DNA of 64,000 nucleotides from Metridium senile (GCA_949775045.1 OX459107.1:14258679-14322678), one strand, 5' to 3'. Numbered from the stretch's first letter, positions 51,230-62,526 are shown. Notes: generated by a model from the letters alone, not told the origin. Translations and numbers: made by a program.

Positions 51230-52200
51230 AACTCTAACAGTGAGCTTGGGCTACCTGTGGTGAACCACACTTTAGTGTATTTTGTTTCACGGGTTAATGA
51301 AAACCACTCTAACTGTACATACTTTTAGCTATCTCATAAATTTAATTTCACTTTGATTTTGTTTATTTTGCTGCAATTTTTGCCCCACTGGCGACTTAAT
51401 CCTTACCATTAAAACACTAGATTTTTTTAGTGTGATGTCATAGTGAAATAGGGCAATTATGAATAGCATGTTGTTTTTGTTTGGAGATTATTATACCCAA
51501 TAATTAGAAATGATAGACTCTATCTGTCCTCCCTTTTTTTTATGCATTTATTTATTTCACTCTTATTTTTATTTCCTTATTTTTTCTGACATACGGCTTA
51601 TAAAACACCTTCCCACCCAATCTAAGTTATATTTATTTAACTAAAGCTAGATAATATTAATTTTTTTTTGCAGAAAACAAATTTATCGAAATCGAAAATT
51701 TCACGCTTTTCAGTTTCGGTTCGGTTCGTTCTGCGGTTACACCACAGGAAACCCACCGCTCATAGTACGCCTAGTCACACTAATGAATGGATTACATCTG
51801 GCTCGCTCAAGGTATTTATAGTGCAAATTTAATTTATCCAACCTAAAATATTAACGGAAAAAGGAGTTGTCTCGATCCTTGAGAGACCAAGGCCATTGCT
51901 TGTGGTGTAGTTAATTCATATTTGAAGACAACGTGGCTTTATTGACTGTGCTTGAAACTGGGCCGCGGTACGTTGTTGACAAATGGCGGTCTTGTACGGA
52001 CCGAATTGTACACATTTTAAGCCTCTAATTCTTTCATTTTGCAGGAAATAATACGTACGTCTATTCAAGTTAGAGACAGCGGGGGTTACCCTTAACTTTT
52101 CGAAAGTGAAAGAAGCAATCATTTTCTCCATTGGGATAGCTTTAGAGATTAATGCGTGAAGGAAGGTTGAAGCTTTTCTGTGAATTTGCAACGAGCAACA
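51230..52200. other. Upstream region of the FERM gene
   Basis: AT-rich, no recognised repeat or exon. The promoter or a 5'UTR exon of the FERM gene should be here; no clear core motif is visible. Confidence 0.4.
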
Positions 52201-53445
52201 ATGCCTGTTTCTAGCTCTTTAGGATTGAAGAAACGCCAGTCTTCAAAGAGGCTAACTTGCGAAGTAGTTCTTCTTGATAACACGACATTTGCGACGACAT
52301 TTGAGAATAAATCAGCGAAGGGGCAAGACCTTTTTGATAAAGTATGCGACCATCTTGGGCTGACTACCGATCGCGAACTCTTCGGTTTACAGTACACTGC
52401 TTGGGAAGATGGCGAACTCAATTGGGTTGAAAACACTGAAGAAATTCGCTCACAAAGATCTAAACCTTACCACTTTCAATTCGCAGTGAAGTTCTTTCCT
52501 AGTTACCGCACCAAAGTAAGCCACAAAGCAAGAGTTTTGCTTTGTTTACAAATTAAAGATTTACTACTGCGCGGGAAGTATATCACTCCAGTTCCAGTCA
52601 AACACCATGCCTCTTTGGATGGCTTGTTTACGCAACTCTGGCTGGGAGATTTTAACTCAAAACTACACCAAAGAGGCTACATACAGGATAAATTAGACAG
52701 GTTTTTCGTTTCTCCCTGTGGAATTAACTCGGACGAGGAAATAACTGAATCCAAATACGAAGCATTGATTCACAAACATCACCGTCAACACGCAGGAATG
52801 ACTCGAGAAGATGCGGCGATCGCCTACTTGCAACACGCCAGCGATTTTCTCAAATTCTACGGGATTTCTATTCACAAAGGGGCTACAGATAACCAATCTA
52901 ACCGCGTACTTCTGGGAGTTTACGAAAGAGGTATTTTGGTCTACGACATCAACGAATGTAATGAGCCAGGCGCGCTTGTGTTGGAGATAACATGGCAAGA
53001 AGTAGTCACAACGCACAGTCAAAACAGAAAATTCTACGTCGTGTTTTACAATGAGGTTAAAAAAGATGGTGGTACATTTTCCTACCGCTTTCACGGCCAC
53101 GGCGGGCTACAAGCTGCACTACGAATGCATAAAGCGTGTGTTGCACATAAAGCATTTCATTTTCATCCAGAAAAAAAGCTTCAACGACGCAGTCGCTCAT
53201 TTGCAGAACCCGACTCTATTGTGCGCGTTTCCGCCTCATTTGAGCGTTCAGACACGAAGTACGCAACGACTGGTCGAGATTTGAAGCGCGCAAAAAGCTC
53301 CTTTGGTCGTCTCAAGACATCAATTAGAAAAAAGTTGCCAAGAAAAAGAAAGGTACAATTGCAAGACCTAGCTGCAGAGCCAGTGGCAGATCTAGACACT
53401 CTCGATGGTCCTAAAAAGAGCAGCTCAATCGGCACATATGTCTAA
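52201..53445 (+). CDS. Intronless FERM-domain protein with C-terminal PDZ-ligand-like tail
   Basis: 414 residues in one exon, ATG at 52201 (the in-frame GTG at 52180 is ignored). FERM domain ~18-300: the F1 ubiquitin-like lobe starts RLTCEVVLLDNTTF, F2 includes AAIAYLQHASDFLKFYGISI, and F3 includes LLGVYERGILVYD and EITWQEVVTTHSQNRKFYVV, the band 4.1/FRMD pattern. It is followed by a basic FERM-adjacent stretch (SFGRLKTSIRKKLPRKRKVQ). The last residues are GTYV; T-Y-V fits a class I PDZ ligand. Inferred role: linking membrane proteins to actin or polarity scaffolds at the plasma membrane. GC is higher than in neighbouring DNA. Single-exon structure suggests an old retrocopy or a lineage-specific intronless gene. 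No frameshift, so it looks functional. Confidence 0.88.
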   Translation: MPVSSSLGLKKRQSSKRLTCEVVLLDNTTFATTFENKSAKGQDLFDKVCDHLGLTTDRELFGLQYTAWEDGELNWVENTEEIRSQRSKPYHFQFAVKFFPSYRTKVSHKARVLLCLQIKDLLLRGKYITPVPVKHHASLDGLFTQLWLGDFNSKLHQRGYIQDKLDRFFVSPCGINSDEEITESKYEALIHKHHRQHAGMTREDAAIAYLQHASDFLKFYGISIHKGATDNQSNRVLLGVYERGILVYDINECNEPGALVLEITWQEVVTTHSQNRKFYVVFYNEVKKDGGTFSYRFHGHGGLQAALRMHKACVAHKAFHFHPEKKLQRRSRSFAEPDSIVRVSASFERSDTKYATTGRDLKRAKSSFGRLKTSIRKKLPRKRKVQLQDLAAEPVADLDTLDGPKKSSSIGTYV

Positions 53446-53724
53446 CAATTCCGCGCGGAAATAGCTTAAATTCTACTTCATTTTGTGAAGTGTCAAGGAT
53501 AGTGAATGGGCTTTTGTATAATTAATTTGTATTTAATTACATTGAGTGACACTTGGTTGTTTTTTCAACACTTTGTTGGCTTTTTATTGACATTTGACTT
53601 GACACCTTGATGGTTTTTCATTGTTATCCGATTGATATTTGTGCACTTTAATAATAGCAGGCTTTCCATTGGCATTTGAAAAAATCAAAAAACTATGTTC
53701 ACTAAACCTTTCTCTTTTTTATTA

Positions 53725-53940
53725 CAGTGCGAATCACAAAACCGTGGGCACCTAGAAATATTTAAGAAATCGTTTATTGTTCGTTGAACAACTCACAAAC
53801 AACTCTAACTACAAAACGTTTATCATACTACACATCAGTCAAACTTCTTACGGTGATATAGTTGTTTCTGAGTTGTTCAACAAACAAAAAAACGATTTCT
53901 AAAATATTTCTGGGTGCCCACGGTTTTGTGATTCGCACTG
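53725..53940. mobile_element. TA-flanked MITE with CAGTGCGAATC ends (Tc1/mariner-like), 216 bp
   Basis: TA|CAGTGCGAATCACAAAACCG and CGGTTTTGTGATTCGCACTG|TA are inverted. GGGCACC/GGTGCCC and AACGATTTCT/AGAAATCG also lie in the arms. About 280 bases downstream of the FERM stop. Confidence 0.9.
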
Positions 53941-54239
53941 TAAATTATGTAAATATTACCTATATTATTCTGATTTCTTACAGTGACTCAGTCTTTATTG
54001 TCATATAATCAATATTTAATTGTAGAAATTCAAAATTTCGTATTTATTTTAAAAATTGAAACACCTGATATCCACAACATTTGTGTCATCACAAAAATTG
54101 AAATCATTTTAAGTAATGTTGTATTTCTGAATTGAATTTTCAGTTGTTAATTGTAAAGAAGAATTATTTAAGAATTATTTGTGTGAGAATTAAATTTGAT
54201 AGTTTGTTTTTTTGTTGTTAGTTTTTGTGAGTATGAGAC

Positions 54240-55060
54240 AGTTACTGAGTATTGTCTGATCAGTGGTCCTCAGTGGTCCTTTTATGTCAAACAATTCAGG
54301 TCAGTGTGTGTTACTGTGTGAGCCAGTCACTGAGGGTGGTCACAACTAGGGTTTATTACGTCCTAGGTGGTCCTTTTATGCCCCCCAATACAGGTCAGTG
54401 TGTGTTACTTTGTGAGCCAGTCACTGATGTCTATCATGGCAAGGGTTTGTTACATCCTCGGTGGTCCTTTTATGTCCACCAATACAGGTCAGTGTGTGTT
54501 ACTGTGTGAGCCAGTCACTGATGTCTATCATGGCCAGGGTTTGTTACATCCTCAGTGGTCGTTTTATGTCACCCAGTACAGGTCAGCGTGTGTAGTGTGT
54601 GTTACTGTGTGAGCCAGTCACTGAGGGTGGTCACAGCTAGGGTTTATAACGTCCTTGGTGGTCCTTTTATTTCCCCCAGTATGTGAAATCATGAAAAAAC
54701 TGTGCATGACTCGTGATGGGTACCCCTCTTCCCCACCCTGGTCAGTGTGTGTTACTGTGTGAGCCAGTCACTGATGTTTATCATGGCCAGGGTTTATCAC
54801 GTCCTCTGTGGTCCTTTTGTGTCCCCCAATACAGGTCAGTGAGTGTAGCGTGTGTTACTGTGCAAGCCAGTCACTGATGTTTATTTACGATCAGGGTTTG
54901 TTACATCCTCGGTGGTCCTTTTATGTCGCCCAACTGACAGGTCAGTGTGTGTTACTGTGTGAGCCAGTCACTGATGTTTATCATGGCCAGGGATTGTTAC
55001 ATCCTCAGTGGTCCTTTTATGTCGCCCAGTATAGGTCAGTGAGTGAAGTGTGTTACTGTA
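54240..55060. repeat. ~95-115-bp minisatellite x7-8
   Basis: Unit with GGTCAGTGTGTGTTACTGTG, TGAGCCAGTCACTGATGT, GGCCAGGGTTTGTTACATCC and GTGGTCCTTTTATGTC. Open frames across it are artefacts. Confidence 0.92.
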
Positions 55061-55614
55061 CTGCTATGATGATTTTCTATTTTTTATCTTTTCATTTTTG
55101 AAGCCCCTCCTGATGATCTAAGAATATTTTTTGTGACCCCCCCCCCCCCCCTCAAGAGATCTCAATTAAACAAGAAAATACCGTAGCCCTCCCCCTTCCC
55201 CAATGTTTTTAACAAACAATATATTTAGCCAGTTATCCTCAAACCTACTAGCCATGCTGAATCATCCAGCAAATTATCGCTACTATTTTTTCATTTTCCA
55301 ATTAAATACCGTATTTAACAATAGCAAGCATGTTAAATTATATCTCATCATAAAAATAAAGGATTGCAAGAATTTCCAATTAACAGTTTTTCATAAAGTT
55401 GGGCCTGGGAAAAAAAACATTTGACCCCTCCCCCCTACACTTGATTTTATTTATTGGGAAATTTTCATTAGCCAGCCCCCTAAATCATATAAGGAAAAAA
55501 TAATGGCCCTCCCTCAAAATCATCATAGCCCCCCCACTAGATAAAAAATGAACACTCCCTTATCATGAATAAAGTTCTTGACCTGGATGCGACCTTATTC
55601 GTAATATCTCTATG

Positions 55615-55750
55615 AAGGGGCTGTTTATATGATGGCGAGTTGTCCCTGCTAGCCAGGATAACTCTATTGTTTTGTGTCCCCAGGGGAATATAAAACAATA
55701 GTGTTATCCCAGTTAGTAGGGACCACTCGCCTTCATATAAACAGCCCCTT
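55615..55750. mobile_element. 136-bp MITE (AAGGGGCTGTTTATATG)
   Basis: AAGGGGCTGTTTATATGATG and TCATATAAACAGCCCCTT are inverted, with GATAACTCTATTG / CAATAGTGTTATC inside. Confidence 0.88.
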
Positions 55751-56131
55751 AGTGACTATTAAGTCAGTATCACTCAACCATAATTTTGATGTATATTTTT
55801 ATTATGGTCATAACAATAAGAAATATTACAATAATTATATAATTTGTTATAATTTGTGATAATATCATTACTATTTGTAACTGATACAATTGGTAAATAA
55901 CACCAATCAATAGATTGTGCCAAGACCACTCGCCTTCATATAAACAGCCCCTTTAATAGTGACTATTAAGTCAGTATCACTCAACCATAATTTTGATGTA
56001 TATTTTTATTATGGTCATAACAATAAGAAATATTACAATAATTATATAATTTGTTATAATTTGTGATAATATCATTACTATTTGTAACTGATACAATTGG
56101 TAAATAATACCAATCAATAGATTGTGCCAAG
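55721..56131. repeat. Near-exact ~205-bp tandem duplication
   Basis: GACCACTCGCCTTCATATAA ... ATAGATTGTGCCAAG occurs at 55721-~55923 and again at ~55924-56131 with very few differences. The duplication includes the right end of the 136-bp MITE and a stretch of the GACTATTAAGTCAGTATCAC MITE core. Confidence 0.92.
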
Positions 56132-56251
56132 ATTATAATAATATGTTAAAATTATTAAAGGATTATTAGTGAAATAATTATAATATTTTATATGGTTAAT
56201 ATTTTCAAATTTGTTATTCATATATATGTTTACTTGTTATATTTTCTTAAC

Positions 56252-56614
56252 TAGAGCAAAAGCACTAGAACCATGAAATAAAAACAATATAGTTACTAAC
56301 TAATAGTTTCTATTTAGTTAGTAGAGTAGACGCACTTAATCCATGAAACAAATACTAATTTTTAGTACTAAATAGTGATAATAAAACAATGGAAAACAAA
56401 GAATTTTTTTATGAAATAGTACTAATTAGTACTAATTATTTGTCACGGATTTAGTGCGTCTACTCTATCACTCAACCAGAAACATCAAATACAAAAGGAA
56501 ACAATACCTCATTACAACTTTACTTGTCTTTTATAGAAACTAATAGTCGCTAAATAAGAACTATTACACACTTACAATTTGATTTTGTTTCATGGTTCTA
56601 GTGTTGTCCCTCTA
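56252..56614. mobile_element. MITE containing a nested MITE (56322-56467)
   Basis: Outer ends AGAGCAAAAGCACTAGAACC and GGTTCTAGTGTTGTCCCTCT belong to the 49619-49845 family. Inside, TAGAGTAGACGCACTTAATCC and GGATTTAGTGCGTCTACTCTA bound a separate inverted element that splits the outer TTTAGT..TATCACTCAACC sequence. Confidence 0.88.
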
Positions 56615-56736
56615 TCTATATACCTCTAATAATAATAAATAATAAATCTTTATTGGGTATCAAATAAAGCAGAGCTTTTTTCCAATCTGGCCCATAAGTT
56701 CCAATCTGGCCCTCTAGTTTCTATTAATAATTAATC

Positions 56737-57062
56737 CAGGGTTCGTACAGAATCCTCAGAGAAAATTTCCAAAATCTTTCCAAAACTTTTTCAAAGCCTA
56801 TTACTCAAAATTCCAAAACCACACAAGCGAAAACAAATACCCCGGCATTGATTGCGGCAGGCAAAAAAATCATCAGACGTTTTTTAATTAAAACAAAAAC
56901 AGTTCTTTGCAAGGTAGGAGCTGGGCAACCGACAAAAAATTCATAACTTTTCCATAGCCCAGCAGGTGAAAAAGGAATTTTCCAAAACTTTCCAGGTCCT
57001 GGAAAAATGCATTACCAATTTCCAAAACTTTCCAAGACTTTCCAAAACCCGTACGAACCCTG
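56737..57062. mobile_element. MITE with CAGGGTTCGTACAG ends and TTAATC duplication
   Basis: Inverted tips CAGGGTTCGTAC and GTACGAACCCTG. Flanking direct TTAATC at 56731-56736 and 57063-57068. The interior repeats TTTCCAAAACTTTCC phrases. Confidence 0.88.
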
Positions 57063-57321
57063 TTAATCACTTCCCACAATAATATTTATATATATATTTT
57101 ATACTACAAGTTACCCCTATAATATAATATACAATTGTTAATATGTGTGAGCTTGATAACAAACTTGCGTAGGTATCTGCTTGTCAACTTCTGAGTTCAC
57201 TGTATAGGAACATTAAACGAAGGAGGGTCTTAAATCCAACTTGGAACACATCGGTTAAGCATTGTTTGGTCAACATCTATATCAACTTTTACTCTGCATA
57301 ATCTATTCATAGCTGATATTA

Positions 57322-60163
57322 TCAGAGCGTAATCTTTGTCGGGATTGTATCTAACTCGTAATATTCATGGCATATCTTATCTTCTAAGACGCGAACAATT
57401 CTCAAACCCGAATCTTTATCATTTTCAATCTGCAAGCCGATTGCACTTGTTGTAATCATTTCTAGATCGCCGTCGAAACCGCCAGCATTGCGATGATAAT
57501 GGCCAGCGAACACATACTTGATACCTGCATCTCGAATTTTTGGTAACATTTTCTTTCGCACTTCACAATTAATGTTGAAATATTGATCCGCTTCAGCAAT
57601 GTCCTTTATAAACCATGGAATATGCTGGAATAGGACGGTATGTTTTGCATTCACGTTCTTGGCTAACTTGAGTTGTTCGTCAAACCATTTCTCTTGTTGT
57701 CCTTGGACGTCTTCAACTTGACTACCATCTTTGAAATATTGGGAATTTATAACGATAAAAAAGACTCCTAGAACAAGAAAAAAACTCATTATAATTTGTT
57801 AATCAGTAGGAAACATTGTTGGTTCAATAATTGTAAAATTTGAATCTTTAATGTTTATACAGGGACTCTGGCATTATGCGGAGGTGCGGACCTGCATAAT
57901 TGACTACTTTCCGCATAATCCCGCATAATTTGCCAAAAAAATAGATAAAAGCACCAAAAAAACAAATAGATAAAACAAATAGATATATATTAATTATCTT
58001 TGCCATCCAGTGCATATTTTCCATGCAAATCCTTATAAAATATTGAATTTTTTTATTTAATGCCATTTCTCCTATGCTCATCATTATGAGCTAAAACTTT
58101 GAATGGCTTCTTATTAAATATGGAGGTGCTCTTTCCATTTCTGATGTTCATTTTGACCCGGGGGGGGGGGGGTGACTCCCTTAAAAAATGGATAGGGGTG
58201 CTCGATGGACGGTTTTGAAAATGACCCTAAAAGGTACGCATAAATTAACTCAGATACTGATTTCAAACCTTAAAAGGTACGACCGCATTTAATTTTTTTT
58301 CAATATGTATAGTCTTAAGTTCCAAAACTGACCCTAAAAGGTACGGTGCCAGTTCGAGACCCTAAAAGGTACGCAAGGGTCTTATTTTCGACCCTAAAAG
58401 GTCCGTCGAGCACCCCTATCCATTTTCTAAGGGAATTCCCCCCCTCCCCGGGATTTTGACACAGCTGCTTGATTTAAAAGGGGCAAGGTCATGTGACCTG
58501 TTGTTGCAAAAGGCCTATTGTACTAAGTACTAATTTAAACTATAAAACCTATGTACAGGGGGTATTTGGCACTGTTCCAACTGGAAAAAATAACGAATTA
58601 CAGATCACAGATGTCAAAATTTCATTTTTATGAATCACAAAAATATGGAAGTAACGCACTATTTTACCCTACTGTACTCTACAAAAAGGAGTGTTTGAAG
58701 AAACTGAATAAAATAAGTATAAAATCAATCGGATAGGCTCAAAATTACGTTGAATAAGTGTTCAAATCACAAATATCGGTTATTGATTCAAGTTCTTCAC
58801 GGGTCACCCAAAACATTTTGATCCGAAGAAGAATTTATTAAATTCACATTCCTCGGAAAATAAAAATAGCTAATCACGCATCACGAGAGTGCCCCTGTAC
58901 GACCCTCTATGAATGGTGTAAAATACATTTGTTTTTATACTTTTGATTTGATGAAAGAGGAAAACAAAGGAAAAATAACGAGAAAGGAATGAACTTTTTA
59001 ATGAGAAATAAAAGAAAGGAAAAGAAGAAAGGATAAAAATGATGAAAAGGAATGGAGAAAGAAAAGGATGAAAAATGGATAAAGAATAAAAGATAAAAAG
59101 AAGGGATGAATAAAAAAACGGTTAAGTAACCAACAACAAAGAAAGAAAAAGATAGTAAAAGGTAACCAGTAAATCACCAAAAGACAAAAGAAAATTGTAA
59201 CCATATTTAAAAAAAAACTAATTGAAACCAGTTTTTGCATTTCAAACAAAAGAAATTGCTATAAAAAAGGGAGGTATGAAACACTGATTAAAAATCCCAT
59301 AAAAACAAAGACACAATTCACAAAAATCACAAATCTCTTTGTTTAACATTCGCTAGGTAGTACACTCTAAAAAATCGCCTTGCAGAAATCTTCACTTGGC
59401 CAAAAACCGAAAGAAAATGACCAACAAACAGCAATAAATCAAGAAACAATAAAAATCGAGGGAAATGTTTCTAAATAAGACAAAAAAAATCACACCCTTA
59501 ATTTAAAACCATTAAAATTCATTTCCAAAGACACATTCAAATACTCTAGATTTCAAATCAGAGAGTTACAATTTGTACAAAAAAAAAATGGGGCGAGTGT
59601 TCGACTGTTTCTGCAGTGATTTTTAGCGAGTTTATAACACATAGTTAATAAAATATTAATAGAATAAGGCAAAGAGCTAGAGGTTTAAATGTTTATTTTC
59701 TCTTACCTCCAGTCCAAAATGTATAATAATCGTCGCCAAAATTGCTTCTATATTTCTTGACGGATTGTTGGGTCGGAGTGTCGCCTACATCGTGGTTTCC
59801 ACAAACACAAACAAGCGGAATGGTTGGATCTAGTTCCTCGAAAACCTTCTTAAAATCCGCAACTTGTTGGTCATTAAATTTGTGACTAGGTATTGCATTT
59901 ACAAGGTCTCCACAAACAATGAAAAAGCGAGGTTTTGGCGTTAGAGTATTCGCTGCTTTTATGGCTTTTCTTGTCAGCACTATTTCTTTAACCCACTTTT
60001 GGTCATCTTCTGGAACTTCATTCCATGAATCGATGAGCCCAAGTTGAGTGTCAGCAGATTGAATGAAGCAAAAAGGACCTTTCCATTCGCCTTCTTTGTC
60101 TTGAGTGAGTCCCGGGTATTTATTATTCGTCGCTTTTTTGAAGCAAGTTTCGCTTCTCGCCAT
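57322..60163 (-). CDS. CPPED1: CPPED1, calcineurin-like Ser/Thr phosphoesterase
   Basis: Cytosolic metallophosphatase; the vertebrate enzyme is reported to dephosphorylate AKT1. Exons 60163-59707 (ATG at 60163) and 57767-57322 (TAA), phase 1, GT..AG, 300 residues (human 314). Metal and catalytic motifs: ADTQLG (37-42, family form of the first motif), CGDLVNA (84-90), GNHDVGDTPT (122-131), VINSQ (158-162), QHIPWF (200-205), GHYHRNAGG (241-249). EWKGPF (26-31) is also a family hallmark. The last ~20 residues present in the human protein are absent; the protein ends soon after YYELD. The 1.9-kb intron holds a truncated MITE with a nested hAT-like insertion. It is divergent from the right-hand gene, so the promoter may be shared. 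Confidence 0.94.
58010..58525. mobile_element. Truncated copy of the TAGGCCCTTTGCAG MITE, interrupted
   Basis: GGTGCTCTTTCCATTTCTG (58127-58145) and CACAGCTGCTTGATTTAAAA..GTCATGTGACCTG..GCAAAAGGCCTA (58461-58517) match the right arm of 6080-6517. The two pieces are separated by the element at 58158-58452. The left arm is missing. Confidence 0.75.
58158..58452. mobile_element. 295-bp hAT-like MITE with 8-bp TSD
   Basis: Flanked by direct ATTTTGAC (58150-58157 and 58453-58460). Arms GATAGGGGTGCTCGATGGAC and GTCCGTCGAGCACCCCTATC are inverted. The interior repeats ACCCTAAAAGGTACG. Eight-base duplications are typical of hAT elements. Confidence 0.88.
58530..59690. other. CPPED1 intron, A/G-rich unclassified sequence
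   Basis: AT-rich with an AAAGGAAAAGAAGAAAGG-type purine-rich stretch at ~58950-59110. No exon or repeat family recognised. Confidence 0.5.
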
Positions 60164-60610
60164 CTTTGATGTTACCGTAGCTTTGTGGATACCGTACTAG
60201 GCTTGCTCGTCTGACTTCTATCACAGGAAGCCCAACACGAGGAACGCCTGTAAGTAAATGTGCAAGAAAAACACAAAATGGCGCAAGGGCGAAGTTTAAA
60301 AGGTTAGCCACCCAAAACCTGCCTTTTTGCAAGATAATTAACCTTGTTCAACTTAAATATGATTCTGTTAATGCTTCTGACTTACTTTGCTTGTTTTGTG
60401 GCTATATTTTTGTCTAATTTGAGAAAAACTCGCTTGAGTCTTGCACATTGAATTTCTGTTTTAAATTTAACGGATTTAATTGAATCGTTTTCTATTTACA
60501 ATAATTTTTACTTATATTAATTAACGCTTTATTATCTTTTGCTTGTAATGTTATACATATACTACATGCATATAATCCTGCGCAATTTTGAAAAGTATAG
60601 CCGTGTCTTT
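60164..60610. promoter_or_regulatory. Upstream region of CPPED1 and of the divergent right-hand gene
   Basis: Contains the CPPED1 promoter by position. No TATA box or clear initiator is convincing. Whether the right-hand gene starts here is not resolved. Confidence 0.35.
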
Positions 60611-60732
60611 GTATCGAAACGAGACGGACGTTGAGCTTGCAATGGTAGAGACCTTAACACCTTGGATGATTATTCATATGTCTCTATAATTGCAAGCTCA
60701 CCGTTTGTCTTGCTTCGATGCGAAGGCATGGG
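60611..60732. repeat. Imperfect foldback
   Basis: TATCGAAACGAGACGGACGT..GAGCTTGCAATGGTAGAGAC and GTCTCTATAATTGCAAGCTC..GTCTTGCTTCGATG are inverted, MITE-like. Confidence 0.65.
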
Positions 60733-60897
60733 GGACCTTTCAAAATGGTGCAGAGATCTGTGAAAGGCGCTATTGCTCATTTGCTGGTAATATTTATGTT
60801 TTAAATAGCTTCGACATGGCAATTTTGGAGTTCAGTGTTACTAGGGTAAGTATTTTAAAAGTCCTACACCAATCAAAATATGGCGGCCAATCTGAAT

Positions 60898-60992
60898 AAC
60901 AATTCTTCTTGACTGCCCAGCCTCGCATACATGTGAAAACTCTATTGTTTTCCAATGTGAACACAAGGCTAGACAGTCAAGAACAATAAGAG
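60898..60992. repeat. Short foldback
   Basis: TTCTTGACTGCCCAGCCT and AGGCTAGACAGTCAAGAA are inverted, with ACATGTGAAAAC.. / ..CCAATGTGAACAC inside. Confidence 0.7.
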
Positions 60993-61049
60993 TACGCCAT
61001 ATTTCGATTCAGTCATAAATGACATTAATCTATTTATGCTTATGAAAGT

Positions 61050-61455
61050 TTGCATGAAAGAATAAATAAATGGATGAATGGATGAATAAATGAACAAGCA
61101 AATGAATGGATGAATAAATGAACAAGCAAATGAATGGATGAATAAATGAACAAGCAAATGAATGGATGAATAAATGAACAAGCAAATGAATGGATGAATA
61201 AATGAACAAGCAAATGAATGGATGAATAAATGAACAAGCAAATGAATGGATGAATAAATGAACAAGCAAATGAATGGATGAATAAATGAACAAGCAAATG
61301 AATGGATGAATAAATGAACAAGCAAATGAATGGATGAATAAATGAACAAGCAAATGAATGGATGAATAAATGAACAAGCAAATGAATGGATGAATAAATG
61401 AACAAGCAAATGAATGGATGAATTAATGAACAAGCAAATGAATGAATGAATAAGC
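61050..61455. repeat. 28-bp minisatellite x~13
   Basis: Perfectly regular unit ATGAATGGATGAATAAATGA+ACAAGCAA. The minus-strand FIHPFICLFIYSSIH-type open frames are translation of the repeat, not genes. It ends ~30 bases before the acceptor of the next exon. Confidence 0.96.
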
Positions 61456-61481
61456 CATTCAACAGAATCTCTTTTTTACAG

Positions 61482-62408
61482 CTCAGTAATAAGCTACTTT
61501 GGTTTATACAAATTAAAACCTTCAAATAAAGAAAACACTTGTCAAGAGAAAGGCTATCCTTCAAATGATTTAGACATTTTACATGACTACCGTTATAGTC
61601 TTTGGAAAAGATTTCAAGACCTAAATGGTAAGCTAGTTAAATTATATATTAATTAGGTAATATAATGAAACATCAGTAAAGTTAAGTCAACATTTTTTAC
61701 GGTGTTACAAATTTCATTATATTACCTATCATTTATATCAAACATCGACGCAGCCTATACTAGTTTACTCACTAGTTTCTATTTTTTTCGTGTTACAGTT
61801 TCATTCTATTACCTATCGTTTATATCAAACACCGACGCAGCCTATACTAGTTTACTCGCTAGTTTCCATTTATATATTAATTAATTAACATCATAAACAG
61901 GACACAAAGTTTACCACGTGGCATATTGAAAAAAAATTTGTTTTTTGTTATTCTTTAAGCCTGGGTTGGGGTTCCTGTGGTATATTTGTTTGTATGTGCG
62001 CGGATGGGATTCCTGTGGCTTTTCGCAAGCGATTTTCTTGAAAACTTGGGCGGTGTTGAAGAGGGAAGTGAGTGAGAAAGTCACGTGCCATTCTTAATTC
62101 CATACCACAAATAGAACCACGCACACTCTATAATATTATTTGCTTTAAACAAATCCCAGATAGACTAATTGGGCTGCCAGTGATGTAACATGTATAACTT
62201 TGGTTAATATTAATCAAAACGTTTATCAATCTTTATGGTTTTTTTTAAATATAAAAAAAATTGTTTTTTTTTTTGTTTTGTATATTAATTATGTTTTTTG
62301 GTACAGTTTATTGGATAAATTTATTAGATGACATAAGCATGGCACAGTTGCAAGAAAAAATGACTAAACAGATATCAAAAGGTATAATTTTGCTTGCTTA
62401 CTTGCTTG

Positions 62409-62504
<96 letters not shown>

Positions 62505-62526
62505 CTTGCTTGCTTGCTTGCTTGTG

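Noticed and set aside
52180..52200. GTG at 52180 as FERM start
   Set aside because: Eukaryotic initiation favours the ATG at 52201, which directly precedes the conserved reading frame.
52149..53435. Minus-strand frames of 84-135 residues across the FERM exon
   Set aside because: Shadows of a long, relatively GC-rich plus-strand coding exon.
60817..60846. ATG GCA ATT.. with GTAAGT donor as exon 1 of the right-hand gene
   Set aside because: The exon would end in phase 0, but the exon at 61482 needs phase 2; joining them gives a stop. Another first exon is required.
60969..61564. Ile/His/Phe-rich periodic frames on the minus strand
   Set aside because: Antisense translation of a 28-bp minisatellite, extending into antisense of a plus-strand exon.
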